A stretch of DNA of 64,000 nucleotides from Methylococcus capsulatus (GCF_036864975.1 NZ_CP104311.1:1900001-1964000), one strand, 5' to 3'; counted from the stretch's first letter, positions 47,801 to 54,616 are shown. The notes: generated from the sequence alone by a model not told the origin. Translations and numbers: made by a program.

Positions 47801-48520
47801 CTTGGCGACGGCATCGACCAGACGCATATTGGTGTCGGCGAGCTGGCCGAAGTCCTCCCACTGCACCGTGGATGAGGCTAGGGACTGGGAGAGCTGGGTA
47901 ATGGTGGAGGATTGTTCGGCCGCGGTGGCGCCGGAGGTCTTCAGGCTGGCGCTGACCGCTTCGACGACCTTGACGAGGTCGGACTGGCTCTTGCCTGCAT
48001 CGCGCGCCGCGGGGGCGATGCGGGAGTACAGCCTGGCGTTGTCGTCGAGGGCGGTGCTGTGGCGCTGCGAGATGGCAAACACCTGCGCCTGCGCCTTGGC
48101 ATACTCCAGTTCGCTTTGGGTGGCGAGCCGGAGCCGGGCGGATAGGTTGGCGTAGCGGTCGGCCACATCGGCCAGTTCCCGACCAGCGCCGAACGCCGCC
48201 TGGGCGGTGACGAATTCGAGAAACTGGCGCTTGGCCGTCGCCAGCTGCGTGCTGATGGAATCCAGGCCCTGGCGGGTCTTGCCGTAAGCCGCGTCGATCC
48301 GGCCAGCGGATTCGCTGGCGGCAGAGCCAACGCGCTTGAAGCCGTTCTCGACTTCGGCGATGCCGGTTTCGACTTTCTTGTATGATGCATCGATACGGCT
48401 GGCGGATTCGCTGGCGGCGGCGCCGATGCGCTTGAATCCGCTTTCGACCTTCTCAACCCCGACCAGCGCTCCTTTCTCGTCGAGATTGAGTTTGATGCCA
48501 ACTACGATAGGGCCGGCCAT
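41897..48520 (-). CDS. tail tape measure protein
   Basis: 2207 aa, by far the longest gene. The N-terminal part contains the tape-measure core (QWEDFGQLADTNMRLVDAVA and EAATMPNTIGGAVQQIENAW, residues ~220-310). Membrane-like Gly/Ala segments lie around residues 870-960, and long coiled-coil stretches with tandem repeats make up the rest. Tape measures set tail length and are ejected with the DNA. By the usual ~0.15 nm per residue this would give a tail near 330 nm, if no processing occurs. A REP-like sequence lies in its C-terminal coding part. Confidence 0.93.
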   Translation of the reverse strand: MAGPIVVGIKLNLDEKGALVGVEKVESGFKRIGAAASESASRIDASYKKVETGIAEVENGFKRVGSAASESAGRIDAAYGKTRQGLDSISTQLATAKRQFLEFVTAQAAFGAGRELADVADRYANLSARLRLATQSELEYAKAQAQVFAISQRHSTALDDNARLYSRIAPAARDAGKSQSDLVKVVEAVSASLKTSGATAAEQSSTITQLSQSLASSTVQWEDFGQLADTNMRLVDAVAKQLGGSMGDLKQKMSDGLISNTQLFDAIIAASERLKAEAATMPNTIGGAVQQIENAWERYIGKADQAAGASRDVANAISGVATHFDQIADGAVRAGEVVAVAIGVKAVTAMTAYVAEAAAAANGTLLFSRAVGALGGPIGAATFAVLAGAEALSAWRANMIAANDEALRIRSQGNAGALNTTDPTKIIGVDLKAKADQAKQAIGDLSVTVTKAGAAMDQSSQQTKKFAGSMDDLDQRQAKAKQDWGKWAESRAKQLGFNAQETEAYKKKVLETIAVEKSAEETKKAHTKAISEEASAVKKAATEHQNAIEASDKFIQSLKDQLQNIQDTTGASEAEQAARKASIGLIGKESDERAKLAKQLVEERQAYEGAERIKQLEIKTQNDIAEAIRRKAETNAQALQSAQDEEQKQLAILAQLQAAHEAGYGPEALARMRSYLSAVYDVTQGMGEEEAAATAAAMAHTEAANHMMGEMTQTGQSMLSDLGGIAQNMMGIFTSMFFDPFGSATANMGQQFSRMLQQMASQLMQSAVTQFFTGGSSGAGSIGGLIGSVGSWFGGSGATAAPSVGGIVNTGAAVANWANVGDMFVSTGGGKAMPVAIVDAAGAGTRAAGTAGSWLGGPGWASTALGYAGAGIGGLGTGYMIGNAIGGKYTYGREGGMVGGAVGGVAGYAAATGGMLGATVAESTLLTALSSTGIGVVVAAVVAAVMSSIKKGQPDATAQYSWQNDSWTLNKQAERNGGNLAFLGNFATKLFQPLTDLEKTLAVQLPAFNLNMRQHEGYFGMQIPGLYSARMKADSEANKYMAQAVSIGVMRLFQQPAVTSQMADPLTKAVVMLSGDLQAFGDNIKAAEEVRKYAAGASSFKVIGKSLDLSGGSAETFFGNMKEAGALRTFLGELTPNTDAFAKLVQSFQQMEDIAKKFGVSVDDVHKKVDQFLKAAEYNTQDRVNQLLGKPQSIGSKVFNDMQSFDQIAQDQRNNVAELAKQNKAEAQRGKNLLNYGDFVSLTGADKKEAKGLLKQLDNPDLAGNPEMLKQWQTGWDAYWQKQIDEAKASIKNPKKLAKEIKRLENGRDSLDALGIGQVDIDAAKQQRKEQQKQEVLDQAQAYAGQGASQFAAKLKEITDYFSWARDGANELGISVDELNQYQKAATDALNGQFDDALKQFAGESVSGAAAALKAIDDQAKAFREDAIALGKSVEDVDRATEKAKQKLKDQFDDTLKQFAGESVSGAAAALKAIDDQAKTLREDAIALGKSVEDVDKATESAKKKLKDDFVHGLEQMAGVLDTNTIAFNGLRDQFKGLYEDAKTLGVGMDQVGAALAQSMKNLWEQMTSGIEQARQSIAQQIAELRGPQAVADLAGQNVDKAKQKLADYRAGGGTDISREIALIQGVQAAVMARYQAELALIQQAVQAEVQAIQTRMQAEIDAVNTTLNAAIQAENDRLAAITEAESKRLEAQTSAIQEAADVAAEIRQEAQQAALDALNEQLQVANQLKSAIKGIADYAKSLMTSADSPLSPKARLEAAKAQYEATAAKAPTDAEAAARYQQDAEAYRQAAKDYYGSGPGYAEAYNRIQSDATRIGNTNVTSPDSVESQLKELRKQQAQENKEAQRLVQEQIKAAQQASQDYLASQRTASEDIVSGLRATAESQIQAIRTKADEQIKAAQDLDSRPDVQALKAETVKELQTLDQNLAKAYETAQRQYQTFLDSLAGVVGANTAAIGSLVEWLRSQGVNVTAPPDPDPGVYEPTAPTAGGSGDPLPHHAAGGHYRGGLALVGELGPELINFNRPGYVHTADETARILAAVSGGDSAIRGSGSAAKTIDQIQQLLGGLPFDPRQLLSMFSAANDAHGAYANILDLPPTWSNAASAVQSLMLKPAASSPAIDMPFVGHQPPTRSTPSRQTAQIEERLSRIEANQSGTELKGLKEALESIRRESKAGVNVQSAGFSQLLIVMNQMLAHLDEMERRSRYAS
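42356..42380. repeat. REP-like palindrome inside the tape measure gene
   Basis: The sequence CGCGGCAGAGCCGCTCCCACGG type matches the REP elements seen as an inverted pair at 51882-51943. It lies in frame and encodes RGSGSAAKT-like residues. Probably acquired by REP transposition. Confidence 0.6.
43990..44345 (-). repeat. 174-bp tandem repeat in the tape measure gene
   Basis: Two copies of a 58-codon unit starting QFAGESVSGAAAALKAIDDQ follow directly, nearly identical in DNA (the 15-mer CGCGAACTGTTTCAG recurs 174 bp apart). A second, weaker repeat of about 32 residues occurs at the N-terminus (GFKRIGAAASESASRID / GFKRVGSAASESAGRID). Confidence 0.9.
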
Positions 48521-48667
48521 ATGTCCTTAATCAGTCTGATGGTGCTGGGCTTTCTAGTGTTCGCGCTGGGATTCCTCAAATACGGCGCCGCCATGGTGTG
48601 GGCCGGTATCGCCGTTTTCGTCCTGGCTTGCCTGACCTCCGCCGGGCGGTTATTCCTCAGCCGCTGA
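48521..48667 (+). CDS. 48-aa membrane protein on the opposite strand
   Basis: Starts back to back with the tape measure (the two ATGs form CATATG) and overlaps the end of the DUF1799 frame by 18 nt. The product MSLISLMVLGFLVFALGF followed by AAMVWAGIAVFVLACLT is two membrane helices with a short loop. It is the only plus-strand gene candidate in 20 kb of minus-strand genes. No clear ribosome site is visible, so the call is tentative. Confidence 0.45.
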   Translation: MSLISLMVLGFLVFALGFLKYGAAMVWAGIAVFVLACLTSAGRLFLSR

Positions 48668-49028
48668 CTCCGCCACCGGCGGATGGAACACGGCCAAGGC
48701 CGCCGCTTCCATGACCTGGATGCCGGCGAAGATTTCATCCGCCCTTGCGCCTCGATGGCCACGGCAGCGGATCACGACGTTTACCTCCGAGGGGAATAGC
48801 CCTTCCCAGATCACTGGGCCTCCCATCGGTGGATAGTGCCGGCGCCATAATGTCCTGCAGGCAAGGAACGCCATGACCGTGTCCCAGTTGTCCTCCATGA
48901 CATAGAAGTCGGCATCCGCCGGCGTTGTATCGTCATCCGCTTGTGTCAGACCGAACGCCTCCAGGTCGGCCTGGAGCGCGTGATCGGGTTGTTCGCCGCT
49001 CCGCGCCCAGTACTCGGCGGCCTCGATC
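48650..49028 (-). CDS. frameshift extension of the tail assembly chaperone (DUF1799-like)
   Basis: This frame has no ATG at its upstream end. It continues from the chaperone after a -1 shift: codons CTG ATC GAG begin right at the slip site (LIEAAEYWARSGEQPDHALQ). It then carries DUF1799-type sequence (MEDNWDTVMAFLACRTLWRR, later VMEAAALAVFHPP). A downstream ATG (48898) could also start a shorter product. In long-tailed phages such fusions assist assembly of the tail tube around the tape measure. Confidence 0.8.
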
Positions 49029-49437
49029 AGTTTCCCAGCGCGGCCCCGCCCCGGTTGGCCTTCTGGAATTCCTCCGTGATCTTGTCGTAGGCTTTCGGCA
49101 CGGCATTCAGCAGGGCGCGGACGTTATCGAAGGTGAATGCCGCGTCGGTACCGTCGTCCGCCTGAACCTCCTTCCACCCGGCCGCCAGGCGCAGGACGTG
49201 GTTGGCGTGCATGTCCAGCACCGCGGCGGTCAGCGCCGGCCCGCTGAGTTCTTCCAGCAGCTTGGCGTCTTCCCCCAGGGCAGCGTAGGCGGCGCCGATC
49301 TCCTCCACGGTCATGCGGTGGTACAGCATGGTGATCTGGTGATTGATGGGCGTGCCGGCCTCGTTGCAGACCGGCAGCATCACTTTGCGTTGGATGGGTT
49401 TGCTTAACGCTTCCTGGGTACCGAGCTTGAATGCCAT
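49027..49437 (-). CDS. phage tail assembly chaperone, short form (Mu gp41-like)
   Basis: 136 aa, beginning MAFKLGTQEALSKPIQRKVM, small and soluble, with a C-terminus KANRGGAALGN ending at the frameshift site. The position between tail tube and tape measure is the standard place for chaperones. The start was set at the ATG that follows the REP-like sequence, not the longer frame. Confidence 0.88.
   Translation of the reverse strand: MAFKLGTQEALSKPIQRKVMLPVCNEAGTPINHQITMLYHRMTVEEIGAAYAALGEDAKLLEELSGPALTAAVLDMHANHVLRLAAGWKEVQADDGTDAAFTFDNVRALLNAVPKAYDKITEEFQKANRGGAALGN
49030..49036 (-). promoter_or_regulatory. programmed -1 ribosomal frameshift site
   Basis: On the minus strand GGGAAAC is read as G GGA AAC, followed immediately by the TGA stop of the short chaperone. 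This fits the X XXY YYZ slippery rule (lambda G/GT uses GGGAAAG). The -1 frame opens exactly into the DUF1799-like extension. Confidence 0.85.
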
Positions 49438-49469
49438 CTGATTGCCTTTGGTATGGGTTTTCGTTCGTA

Positions 49470-49505
49470 GCCGGATGGCGGATGCGCTGGCGCTTATCCG
49501 CCCTA
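49470..49505. repeat. REP-like palindrome at the tail tube stop
   Basis: GGCGGATGCGCTGGCGCTTA with TCCGCCCTAC is a self-complementary element resembling intergenic REP sequences of gammaproteobacteria. The tail tube TAG stop lies within it. Confidence 0.55.
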
Positions 49506-50693
49506 CCGGCAGGTGATATAGATTTCGTCGTTGCCGAGCACGCGCTGGCAATCGAACGAAAGCGTGTTGGTGGATATGCCCTGGTCTTCGCCGTAGTCGA
49601 TTTCGGTCGGGGCGGCTTTGGGGATGTCGATGCGGACGGAACCGCCATTGCTGTCCGGCTGCTCGATGCCGATGGCGCCGGAGCCGTTGTTGGCAAGCAG
49701 CGTCCAGGGATCGAACTGTGCGACGAGCGCGGCATCCAGGGTGAGGGAGCCGGAGGCGGCGCGGTCGGTGATGTTGATGCCCTGGTAGCCGACCACGGAG
49801 CGGTAAGCGGGTTTCTGGCCAAGGTCGAAGGAGAACTTGCCCATCTGCAACCCACTGGCCCCGCCCGTGAACTGTTTGCCGAACGCCTGGCCGTAGGTGC
49901 GGCCAAACCCCACTTCGAACGGATCGACCCAGTTGGACACGATCACGCCGGTTTCCGAGGCATCGGCCACGCCGGCGTACAAGCCGATCATCTCGAAATC
50001 GTACATGCCGGTGTCTTTGGCCGAGGCATCGCCCTTGACGTTGCCGCGGCAGCCCACCAGCTTGTGACGCACCTGGTTGCCTTCGTTGTAATAGAAGGTT
50101 GCGGCATCCATGGTCAGGATGTCCGACACCGGGTTATAGCGGGCGAACGGATCGATCGAGTAGAGCGAGGTAGCGTCCGGCGTGACGGTCCACGGCCGGT
50201 CGACCGTCGCCACTTTGGTGCTGCCGACGTAATCGATGATCGTGGCGGACTGACCGTTACCGATGCCGCCCGTGATTCGTACCTTGGCGCCGAGATAGAC
50301 GTCGTCGACGCTGGAGGCCGCCGCGGCCAGCTTGAGCGTAGTGGTAGTGGAACCCGCTTGCGCGGTACCGGTGACCGCTGCGGCCGAGAGGAGCTCTGCC
50401 ATACCGCAGGCGCGCAGCGCGAATCCGTAAGGGGGCGGCGTGCCGGGGGTGAGCGCCGAGACCAGATCGCACTTGAACGTGATCGACCGGTACAACTCCG
50501 TGCGGATTTTCTTGCCGGTGCCCAGGGAGTTGGTGATGTACTTCAACTCTTTGGTATTGCCCTGGATCGGCTTGATGCTCAGGTCCGTCACCCGCAAAGC
50601 GTTCAGTGCGCCGGTGGGGGCGGCGTCGGTGCCGTAGGTCGACTCCAGCTTGCCGAGCAGGACTCGGTTGTTGCGCAATAGCAGTCCGCTCAT
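49503..50693 (-). CDS. phage tail tube protein
   Basis: 396 aa. RNNRVLLGKLESTYGTDAAP at the N-terminus and LKYITNSLGTGKKIRTELYR are typical of Mu-like siphophage tail tube proteins; the rest is beta-rich with Ig-like insertions. Position before the assembly chaperone supports the call. It overlaps the preceding small gene by 4 nt. Confidence 0.82.
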   Translation of the reverse strand: MSGLLLRNNRVLLGKLESTYGTDAAPTGALNALRVTDLSIKPIQGNTKELKYITNSLGTGKKIRTELYRSITFKCDLVSALTPGTPPPYGFALRACGMAELLSAAAVTGTAQAGSTTTTLKLAAAASSVDDVYLGAKVRITGGIGNGQSATIIDYVGSTKVATVDRPWTVTPDATSLYSIDPFARYNPVSDILTMDAATFYYNEGNQVRHKLVGCRGNVKGDASAKDTGMYDFEMIGLYAGVADASETGVIVSNWVDPFEVGFGRTYGQAFGKQFTGGASGLQMGKFSFDLGQKPAYRSVVGYQGINITDRAASGSLTLDAALVAQFDPWTLLANNGSGAIGIEQPDSNGGSVRIDIPKAAPTEIDYGEDQGISTNTLSFDCQRVLGNDEIYITCR

Positions 50694-50980
50694 GCCTGTT
50701 CTCCGTCAGTCTTCTTGCTGCGTCGGGCCGGCCTGTCCAGTGCGGCGTCGGCCGCCTCAACTGCCCCGGCCGGTTCGATCGCCGTCTCGAGCTCAACCTG
50801 CCCTTCGGCTGCGTTCACGGCCGGCGCCGGAGTTCCGGCGCCGGAGTGACTGCCAGATTCCTCATCGGGACCCGGCTCGCTCTCGACGTGTGTCTGGGTG
50901 CGTTCGGTCAGCTCGATCTGATCCGTCTCCGGATTCAGCACGTAGCTACCGCCTTTGCCGAAATGTTCGTTCGTGTGCAT
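50690..50980 (-). CDS. small acidic phage protein, unknown
   Basis: 96 aa, strongly acidic, Pro/Ala/Glu-rich, starting MHTNEHFGKGGSYVLNPETD. No recognised domain. Compact placement between the tail terminator-like gene and the tail tube, with overlapping ends, argues it is real. Confidence 0.65.
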   Translation of the reverse strand: MHTNEHFGKGGSYVLNPETDQIELTERTQTHVESEPGPDEESGSHSGAGTPAPAVNAAEGQVELETAIEPAGAVEAADAALDRPARRSKKTDGEQA

Positions 50981-50987
50981 CGCGTCC

Positions 50988-51416
50988 TCACTTGGTGATG
51001 TAGTGGTTCGATTGCCAGAGGTGCAGCCACAGCACCCAGCCGTCGGTGCCGCCGACCATCTGGCCGGATCGGTAGGTGAGCTCCGTGTAGCCCGGCGCCG
51101 GGATGAAGCCCAAGAGCTTCGGCTCCACGGCCTCGCCCAGCGCTTCCACCTTGAGCAGAGCGGCTTCGCCGCGACGGTCGCTGACGTCGTAGCAGCCGAG
51201 GACGACGCCGTAGCGGTCGGTCACCCGTTGCCGGATACCGCCGGCCGACAGGGTGTTTTTCTCGGCGTCGTCACCCGGCGAAATCACCCAGGCCCATCGC
51301 GGGCCTTTCCCGCTGTTCAGCTCGGTCAGGATCTGACGGACGCTGCCGGCGATCTCGACCCGGCCGGTCAGTTCCGGCACGGTCTGGAGCTGGGCGACGA
51401 CGGGTGAGATTTGCAT
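50988..51416 (-). CDS. phage tail terminator-like protein (gp37 family)
   Basis: 142 aa. MQISPVVAQLQTVPELTGRV and GCYDVSDRRGEAALLKVEAL fit the tail terminator/gp37-type proteins in Mu-like phages, which cap the tail tube. It sits between the DUF1320 gene and tail tube, as in Mu-like modules. Confidence 0.7.
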   Translation of the reverse strand: MQISPVVAQLQTVPELTGRVEIAGSVRQILTELNSGKGPRWAWVISPGDDAEKNTLSAGGIRQRVTDRYGVVLGCYDVSDRRGEAALLKVEALGEAVEPKLLGFIPAPGYTELTYRSGQMVGGTDGWVLWLHLWQSNHYITK

Positions 51417-51425
51417 CGACGCGCT

Positions 51426-51842
51426 CTAGTACCCGGCCAGCGTGTCGTCGCTGAACACCCGGTCCGGCGCGTCGGCCTGCGGGACATCGACGCTGACGGT
51501 CGCGCCCGGTGCGAGCTGGTCCGATCCCAGGTGGCTCGTTCCGTCCGACAGGTCGCGCAGGAACTTCACCGCGTCGTCGCGGTTCTTCCGGGCCGCTTCC
51601 GTCGGATTGGTTTCCTGCAGGGTGAACCAGACCAGTTTCACCGCGCAGTCCCGGATGGCCGGATCGGGCGCCAGCGGCACGGCGTAGCGGTGCCGCACGT
51701 AGCTGTCGATGATCCCGTCCACCTTGGCGATGGCCTCGGCGACGACGTCCGCATCCGCCACGCTGTCGCGGTCGCGATCGGCGAGCTGCAGGAACTCGAC
51801 GGCCGAGACCTTTTCCAGGTCGGCTTGGGTGCAATAGCTCAC
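51426..51842 (-). CDS. DUF1320 (Mu gp36-like) head-tail connector protein
   Basis: 138 aa. CTQADLEKVSAVEFLQLADR and VDGIIDSYVRHRYAVPL are DUF1320 signatures, the Mu gp36 family. Overlaps the gp35-like gene start region by ATGA. Confidence 0.9.
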   Translation of the reverse strand: MSYCTQADLEKVSAVEFLQLADRDRDSVADADVVAEAIAKVDGIIDSYVRHRYAVPLAPDPAIRDCAVKLVWFTLQETNPTEAARKNRDDAVKFLRDLSDGTSHLGSDQLAPGATVSVDVPQADAPDRVFSDDTLAGY

Positions 51843-52144
51843 GCCACGCCCTCCGGCGGATCGCCCGCGGCATCCGCCCTAGATCGCGGCGGAGCCGCTC
51901 CTACGGAGGCCGATCCCGCGGTGGGAGCGGCTTTGCCGCGATGCGCCTTGAGCGGCGCCGGGTCGGCGGCCGCGGAGCCCGATGCCCCATCGTCCAGTAC
52001 TTCGACGATGAGCATGTTTTCGGCCTGGAGCGTCTTCAGCTCGCTTTCGCTGAACCGATCGAAGGGATAATCGGTGGGTTCCGCCGGGTGGGCGATGCCA
52101 CAGCGGCGGAATCCGGCGCGTCGTGCAGTGATTCGGATGATCAT
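51839..52144 (-). CDS. Mu gp35-like protein with REP-derived C-terminus
   Basis: 101 aa. MIIRITARRAGFRRCGIAHP plus DRFSESELKTLQAENMLIVE match the Mu/FluMu gp35 family. The last third (HRGKAAPTAGSASVGAAPPR) is encoded by an inverted REP pair and does not look like family sequence. The start was placed at the first ATG after the capsid stop. Confidence 0.85.
   Translation of the reverse strand: MIIRITARRAGFRRCGIAHPAEPTDYPFDRFSESELKTLQAENMLIVEVLDDGASGSAAADPAPLKAHRGKAAPTAGSASVGAAPPRSRADAAGDPPEGVA
51882..51943. repeat. inverted pair of REP elements (REPIN/BIME-like) within the gp35-like gene
   Basis: Two arms, GCGGCGGAGCCGCTCCTACG and GTGGGAGCGGCTTTGCCGCG, are imperfect inverted copies about 15 bp apart, each itself palindromic. 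This is the form of Pseudomonas-type REP doublets. It preserves the reading frame. Confidence 0.8.
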
Positions 52145-52148
52145 GTGC

Positions 52149-53045
52149 TTACCCCAGCTGCGGCACGACCACGAGCTGCGCGGTCTTGTACCAGATGTTG
52201 GTTTCACCGCCGGAGACCAGCTCCTTGTTGAGCAGCGCGAGCGCGGCGGCTTCGTTGGTCGGACCGACGATGAGGTGAGTTGGATGGATCGGCAACACCG
52301 TGCCGTCCGGGCGCCGCTGGGTACCCAGCGCCAGCCGGGCCGCCTGGTAGTTGGTGGCATCGAGCGCGGCCTTGGAGGCGTAGGCGAGCTGATAGAAACC
52401 GAAGCCGCCGTTGTAGCGGCCGTCCACACCGAACCGGAACTGCCGGTTCATGAAGACGTTGTCGTCGGTCTCGTTGGACTGGTTGACGAACTTCACCGCC
52501 GAGCGGTTCTGGAACACCAGCGGCTTCATGAAGCTGCGCGAGAGGTCCATCAGGAACCAGGGCGAACTGGCGCCGGCCTGGTAGTTGCTCCAGGAGGTCT
52601 CGTTGCCGGCGGCGTCGAACCCTAAATGGTCGGTGTCGAAGAAATACTGGCCGTCCATCGCGAGCGAATTGAATCCGCTCAACAGTACCTGCCACATCAG
52701 CTCGTCCGGGTGGCGCTTGGCGACCTCGCCCTGCATCGAGAAGCGGGTGGAGTACAACCCCAGCTTGTCGTCCTCTATGTCGTTGCGGTCGACGCCGACC
52801 GTGTGCTCCCAGTGTTTGTTGATGATCTGGTAGCCGATCATCTCGAGGTTGTGGATGACGCGCTGGCCGATCCATTCCCGCATGCCGGGCAGTTCCTTCA
52901 TCCAGCCGTAGTTTTCCAGGGCCGACTGGGAGGAAACCTCCATCGCGATCAGAGGCCACTGGGCCTCGGCGGAGTTGAAGCCCTTGAGGAAGGCGGCATT
53001 GAAACCGTTCTGCAGGGCTTTCAGGGTTTGGGGCGTGATCTGCAT
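52149..53045 (-). CDS. major capsid protein, Mu gpT-like
   Basis: 298 aa. MQITPQTLKALQNGFNAAFL, WPLIAMEVSSQSALENYGW and the ending GGETNIWYKTAQLVVVPQL are characteristic of the Mu-like major head subunit gpT, an HK97-fold protein. It follows the decoration protein by 12 nt. Confidence 0.93.
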   Translation of the reverse strand: MQITPQTLKALQNGFNAAFLKGFNSAEAQWPLIAMEVSSQSALENYGWMKELPGMREWIGQRVIHNLEMIGYQIINKHWEHTVGVDRNDIEDDKLGLYSTRFSMQGEVAKRHPDELMWQVLLSGFNSLAMDGQYFFDTDHLGFDAAGNETSWSNYQAGASSPWFLMDLSRSFMKPLVFQNRSAVKFVNQSNETDDNVFMNRQFRFGVDGRYNGGFGFYQLAYASKAALDATNYQAARLALGTQRRPDGTVLPIHPTHLIVGPTNEAAALALLNKELVSGGETNIWYKTAQLVVVPQLG

Positions 53046-53057
53046 GCTTTTCTCCGA

Positions 53058-53474
53058 TTACCAGCCCAGACCGATCTGGACCCAGACGCCGTCGCTGTCG
53101 ACGGCTACGATTTGGCCCGCGCGGGAGCGGGTGTTGGTGCCGTTGGTCTTGGCGACGGTCTGGTCGTCGACGATGTAGCAGTCGGCGCCGACGTCGGCCT
53201 GCGCGATCAGATCGCCCGCGGCGCTGTTGGCGAACTTGTAGATGCCGCGCTTGACTCGCGCTTTCTTGTCGCCGGCCGCACCGCCGGTGTTGTCGGCGCT
53301 CTCTTCGAACCGGCCGGCCGCGACCAGGGTGGTTGCGGTACGTCCGGGCGCCGCGTAGCCGGCGTCGATGACTGCCAGGCCACCGAGAAAACACTTGGTA
53401 TTGGCTTTGACCGGAAGGTCGAAGACGTCGCCGATCCGTTCTTTGGTGTTGCGCTCTGCTGCCAATGCGGTCAT
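53058..53474 (-). CDS. head decoration-like protein
   Basis: 138 aa. MTALAAERNTKERIGDVFDL, ADNTGGAAGDKKARVKRGIY and CYIVDDQTVAKTNGTNTRSR fit small proteins between protease and gpT in Mu-like phages, taken as capsid decoration. Confidence 0.8.
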   Translation of the reverse strand: MTALAAERNTKERIGDVFDLPVKANTKCFLGGLAVIDAGYAAPGRTATTLVAAGRFEESADNTGGAAGDKKARVKRGIYKFANSAAGDLIAQADVGADCYIVDDQTVAKTNGTNTRSRAGQIVAVDSDGVWVQIGLGW

Positions 53475-53475
53475 G

Positions 53476-53895
53476 TCACGCCCCCTTCTTTGTCGCCAGG
53501 TATTCCTCCGCCGTGAGGTTCAGCGCCTCACAGGTCTTCCGCTCAGCTTCCGACAGGCTGATCTCATCGCCCGTGCCGGCACCGCCACTGAGCTCGCTGA
53601 ATTCGACGATTTTCGGCAGTCGGCGGCTCAGGAACGACTTGAGCCAGGCGCTGGATGGCGTCGTGACCGTTTCATCGCCCTCGCTGAATTCCAGCGTCGC
53701 CTCGCCGTCCAGGCTGGCCATGAACTCGACCAGGCCCGCCTTGTCCGCCGGCGGCAACTTGCCGGCCTGCACCAGGCTTTCGGCGAAATCGGCATGCATC
53801 TGCCGCGTCGCCGCCGCCTCGCGGCGTTGCAGTTCGGCCTCGCGGCGGGCGATCTCCGCCTCGCGTTGGGCCAGATCGGTGGTTTGAGCAGTCAT
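53476..53895 (-). CDS. nested scaffold protein (Mu gpZ-like) from an internal start
   Basis: An in-frame ATG (MTAQTTDLAQREAEIARREA) is preceded by GAGGT 10 nt upstream, giving a 139-aa product consisting of just the coiled-coil part. This matches the nested I/Z arrangement of Mu. Internal initiation is inferred from the ribosome site. Confidence 0.6.
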   Translation of the reverse strand: MTAQTTDLAQREAEIARREAELQRREAAATRQMHADFAESLVQAGKLPPADKAGLVEFMASLDGEATLEFSEGDETVTTPSSAWLKSFLSRRLPKIVEFSELSGGAGTGDEISLSEAERKTCEALNLTAEEYLATKKGA

Positions 53896-54558
53896 CGTGG
53901 GCGTTACCTCGGGTTGAGATTCTGAAAAGGCGGGCTGGGCGCCGGCATCCTCGGCGGCGGCTTCGGCCACTTCCTGTTGAGCGGCTTGCTCCAGGGACTG
54001 CACGTCGTAACCGGGGATCACCCGATCGGCGGTGTCCTGGCCAAACTGGCCGATCAGCCATTCACGCAGACGGCGCCATAAGCCGGCATGGGTCACGTCG
54101 TCCCATTCGCTCAGCTCTATGACGCCTTCTTCGGAATCGGACAGGGAGGCTTCTCGCAGGCCCTTCACCGCCGGCGGCATGGCGCCCAGGAAACCGAGAT
54201 GGCGCGGATAGAACACGCCCGGTTTCGGATTGACGGGAGAGTCGGGGAGATAGACGGACAGGCTGACAGAGCGGAATTTTTTCCCGCGCACCAGTTCGGC
54301 GAACGCCGGATCGACGTCGCCCGGCACGGACAGCAGGCGCTGGGTTTCCGGCGAATAGCGCAGGGCATCGACCCAGCCGTAGGCCGGATCGTCATGTTTC
54401 GGGTGCCCGGCGACGATCGGCGCGCGGTAAACGGCTGGATCGTAGGCCGCCGCCATCGCGGCCAGATCGGTCTCGGAAAACTCAACGACCTGGCCGCCCA
54501 TGGCCGTAAACCGGCCGGGCTTGAGGGATTCGATGGGTTGGGGTGTGGTTTGGCTCAT
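53476..54558 (-). CDS. Mu gpI-like prohead protease with C-terminal scaffold domain
   Basis: 360 aa. The N-terminal 180 residues are the protease part: PGRFTAMGGQVVEFSETDL, VAGHPKHDDPAYGWVDALRY and KKFRSVSLSVYLPD. Residues 220-360 are a Glu/Arg-rich coiled coil (DLAQREAEIARREAELQRRE) like capsid scaffolds. In Mu, protease I and scaffold Z are made from one frame. The stop lies one base before the decoration gene. Confidence 0.9.
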   Translation of the reverse strand: MSQTTPQPIESLKPGRFTAMGGQVVEFSETDLAAMAAAYDPAVYRAPIVAGHPKHDDPAYGWVDALRYSPETQRLLSVPGDVDPAFAELVRGKKFRSVSLSVYLPDSPVNPKPGVFYPRHLGFLGAMPPAVKGLREASLSDSEEGVIELSEWDDVTHAGLWRRLREWLIGQFGQDTADRVIPGYDVQSLEQAAQQEVAEAAAEDAGAQPAFSESQPEVTPTMTAQTTDLAQREAEIARREAELQRREAAATRQMHADFAESLVQAGKLPPADKAGLVEFMASLDGEATLEFSEGDETVTTPSSAWLKSFLSRRLPKIVEFSELSGGAGTGDEISLSEAERKTCEALNLTAEEYLATKKGA

Positions 54559-54616
54559 GGTCCGTAGGTTACGGACCGGGGCCGGGAGATATCAGGCGGA
54601 AACGTTTCCGCCCGAG

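Noticed and set aside
48502-48762. Minus-strand 86-codon frame across the tape measure start
   Set aside because: Overlaps the tape measure and the chaperone extension in another frame; Arg/Ser-rich shadow composition.
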